DNA from: Datura wrightii
Lineage: Eukaryota > Streptophyta > Magnoliopsida > Solanales > Solanaceae
Assembly (NCBI GenBank): GCA_035772735.1
Contig: JASDFA010000006.1
Span: forward strand, 14,340,001 to 14,404,000
Direction: 5' to 3'
DNA: 64,000 nt
Shown: piece after piece, positions 59,079 through 64,000 of the stretch
How the letters are laid out: each line of letters starts with the position of its first letter
How positions within the stretch are numbered: position 1 is the stretch's first letter
Program-made: the position numbers and the translations under genes
The notes under the pieces: generated by a model
Database searches by the model: none
The model's input: the letters and a program-made list of their open reading frames with translations, nothing else
Told to the model about the DNA's origin: nothing

Positions 59079-59198
59079 TTACGTGGCATTTGATTTGCTT
59101 GATGCAAGCAGAACTGTAACTTGCCTGTGATTGTTCGCGATAGGGCATGACAAAGATTGCAGTTTACTTGCATCAAACAAATCAGAGGATACATAAAA
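59079..59198 (+). ncRNA. MIR168-like hairpin, unit 5
   Basis: The 5p candidate is TTGCTTGATGCAAGCAGAAC (59095-59114), the same form as unit 2. The 3' arm is TTGCAGTTTACTTGCATCAA followed by ACAAATCAGAGG. The stem runs about 30 pairs with three mismatches and a bulge. It has the only promoter in the array with an intact CCAAT, G-box and TATA set. It is the best candidate for a transcribed precursor. Confidence 0.6.
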
Positions 59199-59979
59199 TC
59201 TTAACATCTTCAGATCCATCTAATAATATTCACTACTCATATGGTTTGAACTTCATTAAATCTTATTCCACATAAACTCTTACATGAATGTAACATATAT
59301 CTATATATATATATATATATATAGTGAATTTATGCAGACTTAAATTTTAATTTTGTAGAACAACCCCAAATCAAAATTGTAGACTAAATTTTTGTGGCTC
59401 CATTAAAAATTTACATACGTACATAGATTAATAATTATAATTTTGTGGTGGGAACAATCCAATAATATGAGGAGATAATTTAGACAAAATTTTTTCGTAA
59501 TTACAAGTCATACACATACATAGTATGTTAATTGATTTTACCTGTGTTTAGGGATGTTTATGTATAGTGTTTGACTATTTTTACAAGTTGTAGTACTTTA
59601 TTTTTTATTTTTTTCGGTCAAAATCATATATATTTCAGATTTCGTCAATAAGATTTGTATTTATTATCATTGAATGTATGAAACACAAACAAAAATGTGA
59701 GATTTTTGAAAATCTATGAGATATTCTAGTTTCAGATCCTAACATAGTCAACATCTTTATAGCGAGATCTTGTAATATACAAAATTTACTACAATTAATA
59801 CTATAACAAGATATTACATATTAAGTTCCTTATCATTATTACCTACTATTAATAAATCGTCAAATTTACAAAAAATACTCTAACAAAAGAGCATTATCAA
59901 GCCCCACACATTTTAAAATTTTCATAAATCATCATAGTATCGCGTCTTTGGTCATTTGTTCATAGGTGAATTATAAACT

Positions 59980-60030
<51 letters not shown>

Positions 60031-60702
60031 GTATTTTCTATAAAATTTTGTGTTTCAAACTATAAGTATTGCATTTTCATACACCACATTTTGATCAGCC
60101 GAAGCAATACCAATAACGTTTATTTATTGTTAAATTTAAAGAGAAAAATGATTCGTTAAGGAAAAACATAAATTAATGCAATACAATACTAGTAGTACAA
60201 AATAATATTTATATTGAGCATGCTTTGGTACTGAACTAGGTGTTAAGATATAAATTTTCAAGAGATAGAAATATACTTATAAGGAATAGGGCTAGAGAAG
60301 CCATAAGGCTAACGACAAGAATAGGTCCTCCAAATTCATGATATGACTATTCCTAATTAAGATCATGATTTAATGTTCAGTAAAAGTATTTCTAGTCCCA
60401 TGTTATTATATAATTCTCATTTTAGTCCTTTCATATTTTGTATAGGCTACCGTTAAATATAGATTCACGTAATGATGCTATCTCCTGAAGCTAGTTTGGG
60501 GTTTTGCATCAACCTTAGTGAATTGCTTTATTGATTGAAATAGAGATTATATATAGGGAGCAAAATTTCACCGGTATTATTTATTCTGATTTTAATATAC
60601 AACAATTACTTTCATTTTGTGTTTTTATACACAAGTCACCCAACTTCAAGTTTATTGCATAAAAGTCATCCAACTTAAAATTTATGATCAAAAGTTATTT
60701 CT

Positions 60703-60781
<79 letters not shown>

Positions 60782-61125
60782 ATTTTTTTTTTGCATAAAT
60801 GTCATTCTTGATGGAGGTTTCAAAAAATAAAAGAAAAAAAATCAATCCACCATGAAGATATTATCAGTTAGATTTTCTTTTCTAACATTCAAATGCTAAT
60901 TAAATGTATGAATTTATCATATTATAATTTATTAAAAATAAAAAAGACATTAAAAATATGAAAATAAAAAATTATACAATGTACTATATACATACAGGAA
61001 AACACAAACTTATAAGAATAATAATTTTTATGAAAATAATAAAACAGAGAAATAAATCCGAATAAACGTGTCAGACCTTTTTGTAGCTTTATAATCCTAG
61101 AGAGCTCGTGGAGTTGTCCTCTCAA
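59199..61125. other. Hairpin downstream flank, unit 5
   Basis: This is the homologue of 14351-16140. The CT tract is followed by (CA)n (59981-60028). A 60-base (AT)n at about 60706-60767 followed by a T run is unique to this unit. Confidence 0.6.
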
Positions 61126-61360
61126 TTAAGAGAAGCCCGCTGTATAATATATTTTTGTATTCATGCAGGGTCCTAAGAAGAGTCACATTCAAAGGAGTGT
61201 GATATAGATAGTCTATTTTAAGAAAGCATTAGTAGTTGTTTCCACGACTCAAACTCGTGGTCTATATGTCACACGGAGACAACTTTACTATTATTCTAAG
61301 ACTTCCCTTCAACTCGTGAATTATAGGTCACATGAAAGTAACTTTACTATTGATCCAACC
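61126..61360 (-). mobile_element. tRNA-derived SINE plus partial second head, unit 5
   Basis: Body at about 61128-61302, partial head to 61360. Same nested arrangement as the other units. Confidence 0.65.
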
Positions 61361-61781
61361 CCCCTTCAACTATCCTCTCAATTGAAAAGCAGAATTGACT
61401 CTGACTTTATGGAGAAAATGAGATTTTCTGCCCTTTTACAATGACATTTTTGAGATCTCTTATGTGTAAAAATAAATCTCTTGTAAAAAGATCATAAAAC
61501 TAACAAAATTATAAAAGGCTAAAAAACCATTTCTCCCGACATTACGGAATAATATAAGGTAAGTCTTCTCACCTTCCTTGTTTAAATATTATACATAAAC
61601 AATATTAATTATTATAAATAATGACATTTATTATTCCTTATATGTAGAGGAGAAAGTTGTTTATACATAACATATTTAGTAGACTTTTGGCCTTACGTAT
61701 GTCCTCTCGCCTTTCGTTCTTAATTAAATATACTGCATCTTGATATTTTGAGAATAAAGAACAGGAATGAGAGAATAAAAT
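61361..61781. other. Segment between SINE and Copia, unit 5
   Basis: Noncoding. GTAAGTCTTCTCACC is at 61559. The second member of the pair has decayed to GTATGTCC. Confidence 0.6.
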
Positions 61782-62014
61782 TGAAGAATTCTCAAGTTGT
61801 TTTAGAGAGAATCACTCGTATATTGATTTGTATAATCGCATACAAATGACTCTTATATATAAGAGGAGAATTAAGTAGAAGAAGTAGGATAACTACAAAC
61901 TACACGAGTCCTATTCTTGTTAAACAAGAAGAACTAAACATTTACTCTCATACAATGACTTAACTAACTTTTTCTTTGAGCTTTATCTTGGACTCTTGAT
62001 CTTTATCTTGGACA
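61782..62014 (-). repeat. Copia copy 5, 3' LTR
   Basis: 233 bp. It ends TCTTGGACA on the plus strand as in copy 4. Confidence 0.85.
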
Positions 62015-63997
62015 CTTCCCCTCAAGATAGTGAGTGGTGGAGCAGTTACTCCTAGCTTGCTTCTAAAACCAGCAAACACTTGTTTAGACAAGGCCTTTGT
62101 GTGTATATCAGCCAGCTGATCCTTAGACCTCACAAGTTGTGTGAGTAGCTGTCCTCTGGATACTTTTTCGCGAACAAAGTGGTAGTCCATCTCCACATGT
62201 TTTGTCCTGGAGTGCATAACTAGATTCACTGTCATATATAAGGCACTTAAATTGTCATAATATAGAGTAGGAACTATCTTCAGATACACACCAATGTCAT
62301 GAAGAACATAGCTGATCTATGTCATTTCAGCTGCAGTTGATGCCAAGGCTCTATACTCAGCTTCAGCACTTGATCTTGCTACTGTTGTTCATTTTTTTGA
62401 TACCCAAGAAATGCAGTTTGCACCAAAATAAATAACCAGTAGTTGACCTCCTAATAAGTGAACAACCTACCCAATCTGCATCTGAATAACCATATAGCTT
62501 GCACGGTGATTGTGTAATTATTCTGAGCCCATAGTGCAGAGTCCTCTTAATGTACCTAAGAATCCTTTTAACACCTTGAAGATGCTCACTATTTGGATTT
62601 TGCATAAACTGACTGGCTAGATTCACTGCATGAGTGATATCAGGTCTAGTGAGTGTTAAGTATTAAAGACTTCCCACAATGCTCCTATATAGTGAGAAAT
62701 CAACAAGTTTCCCAGTAGCCTCTTGTAGTCCATGCTTCTGTGTTAGAGGTGTGTGCAGTGCTTTTGTTGAGGTCATGTCAGTCTTGGCAATAAGCTCAGC
62801 GACATACTTTCCTTGACCCAACTGAGTTCAACCTATGAAGTATCTGACTTCAATTCCCAAAAAGAAATGAAGAGGTCCAAGATCTTTCATGGAAAACTCT
62901 TTACAGAGTTTGGTAATAATCTCTGAGACATATTCTAAATTGCTTCCTATTATAATTATATCATCTACATGCAATAGGAGAAGGATTGTGCCTCTCACAC
63001 AATGAGCTGTAAACAAGGAAGAGTCTGACTTACTACATATAAAACCAAGATGAAGTAAATGAAGGTTAAACCTGTCAAACCAGGCCCTAGGTGCCTATTT
63101 GAGGCCATACAATGCCTTCTTTAACAGACATACATGATTAGGATACCTGAGATCAATGAAGCCTACACGTTGGCTCATGTATACTTCCTCCTGTAAATGG
63201 CCATGTAAGAAAGCATTTTTGACGTCTAACTATTTGATCTCCCATGTTGAGCTGACAGCCACTAAGAGAACCACTCATATGGTTGTGGCCTTGACTGCAG
63301 GACTAAATGTCTCTTCAAAATCAACCCCTTCTAGTTGGGAAAAACCTCTTAAAACCAGTCTTGCTTTGTATTTGTCTATGGTTCCATTTGCCTTCAGTTT
63401 AGTATTTAACACCCCTTTAGAGCCAACTATGTTTATTTATGCAATTTTAGGAACTAGTGTAAAGGTTTGGTTGCTGTGAAGAGCATCAATCTACTATTGC
63501 ATTGCTGCAAGCCGTGAGGAGACTTTAATTCGTCCTTTGTAGTTCTTGGTTCTTTGTATGCCTCTTCTCTACCTGCAACAAGATACATGTGAGTTATAGG
63601 AGTTGACTTTGCCTTGTGCCTTGTCACCATATGATGTCCTTGATTCTTTAGGAACAATATAATCTATAGTACTATGGCTGCATTCAGTCTCAGTGCTTGT
63701 AGCAACTTCTGATTGTGGACTACTAGTGTTGAACCAGCCTGAAAGATCAACTTCCAACTGCATACCTTGAGGATCAATTAAAGAGAAAACATTTGGATGT
63801 GGTACATTTGTGCCTTGTGACTCAACAGATTCATCATCTGATGAAGTCTCTATATCACCATCATCTGATAATTGTTCAATTGAAGCATATCTTGAAGGAT
63901 GAGTGTTAGTCACCACTTCATCATCAACAAGAATGGTAGGCTGAGTGTTAGTCACCACTGCATCATCAACAAGAATGGTAGGCTGAGTGCCAGACAC
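62015..63997 (-). pseudogene. Copia polyprotein remnant, copy 5 (3' part)
   Basis: Visible from the linker (63569-63997, with repeated TQPTILVDD units) through reverse transcriptase (62630-63480, KARLVLRGFSQLEGVDF; HVDDIIIIG within 62828-63016) to RNase H (61960-62430, ADIHTKALSKQVF). Stops and frame changes interrupt every domain. HVDD in place of YVDD is shared with copy 4. Gag, protease and integrase lie outside the window. Confidence 0.8.
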
Positions 63998-64000
63998 AGC

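Larger units (their letters stand above)
55939..64000. repeat. Array unit 5, cut by window end
   Basis: This is the fifth copy, with full decayed LTR, minisatellite, the best-preserved promoter, leader, hairpin, flank, SINE and the 3' part of Copia copy 5. The window ends inside the Copia linker region, so whether more units follow is unknown. Confidence 0.8.
61782..64000 (-). mobile_element. Copia element copy 5, continues past window
   Basis: The 3' LTR and the 3' half of a minus-strand Copia, cut by the window end inside the linker. The left target duplication has decayed to AAAAT where other units have ACAAA, so the insertion site is the same as in units 2-4. The polypurine tract GAGGGGAAG adjoins the LTR. 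It is closest to copy 4. Confidence 0.85.

Noticed and set aside
58724..59194. A 156-codon minus-strand frame across the unit 5 leader
   Set aside because: Most of it translates CT/AT/GA simple repeats into SLSLSL and IYIYIY runs, and the hairpin lies inside it. Similar frames in units 2, 3 and 4 differ in frame and length. Not a gene.
12562..64000. Regularly spaced repeats as a CRISPR-like array
   Set aside because: The 10-12 kb period and transposon content in a plant genome exclude it. The 50-bp minisatellite has no constant repeat with unique spacers.

Overview
This is a plant nuclear window, AT-rich and made almost entirely of repeats. It contains no intact protein-coding gene. Three things point to Solanaceae: Ty3/gypsy LTRs ending GTGACA before an initiator-Met tRNA primer site, a tRNA-derived SINE with the head I recall from nightshade genomes, and Copia elements primed by the same tRNA. 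The genus cannot be fixed from the sequence alone.

Layout. Positions 1-12561 are nested Ty3/gypsy debris. An antisense LTR (1783-4039) lies beside a sense 5' LTR (about 4316-6490) with its primer site at 6495-6506. Behind it is a broken gag gene (6710-10386), split by a clean 2607-bp solo LTR (6910-9516, duplicated target GCCTG). A second antisense LTR fragment follows (10387-11495).

From about 12562 to the right edge the window is a tandem array of five diverged segmental copies of one 10-12 kb block. The units start near 12562, 22471, 33735, 43785 and 55939, and the last is cut by the window end. Each complete unit carries, in order: a decayed ~2 kb Ty3/gypsy LTR containing a ~50-bp minisatellite; a promoter-like segment (CCAAT, G-box, TATA); a leader of (CT)n-(AT)n-(GA)n; a microRNA-type hairpin; about 1.8 kb of flank with microsatellites; one and a half SINEs on the minus strand; a degenerate Copia element on the minus strand; and a flank containing a Stowaway-like MITE.

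The hairpin is the most interesting object. Both arms resemble MIR168, the regulator of ARGONAUTE1, including the arm position and the CTTGCATCAA core of the star strand. The mature-strand region has several substitutions and two single-base gaps. All five units keep the hairpin, but only units 2, 3 and 5 keep the TATA region, and only unit 5 keeps a perfect G-box. I read the array as a decaying local expansion of a MIR168-like gene, whose expression is untested.

History. The Copia in unit 1 sits at a different target (AAGGT) from the one in units 2-5 (ACAAA or decayed forms), so there were two insertions of one family about 190 bp apart on the homologous block. The units 2-5 copy was inserted before those units multiplied: left LTRs resemble left LTRs and right resemble right. 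Later events include a solo LTR only in unit 4 (43964-46277), loss of the promoter in units 1 and 4, loss of the 3' half of the Copia in unit 3, and loss of most of the MITE region in unit 2.
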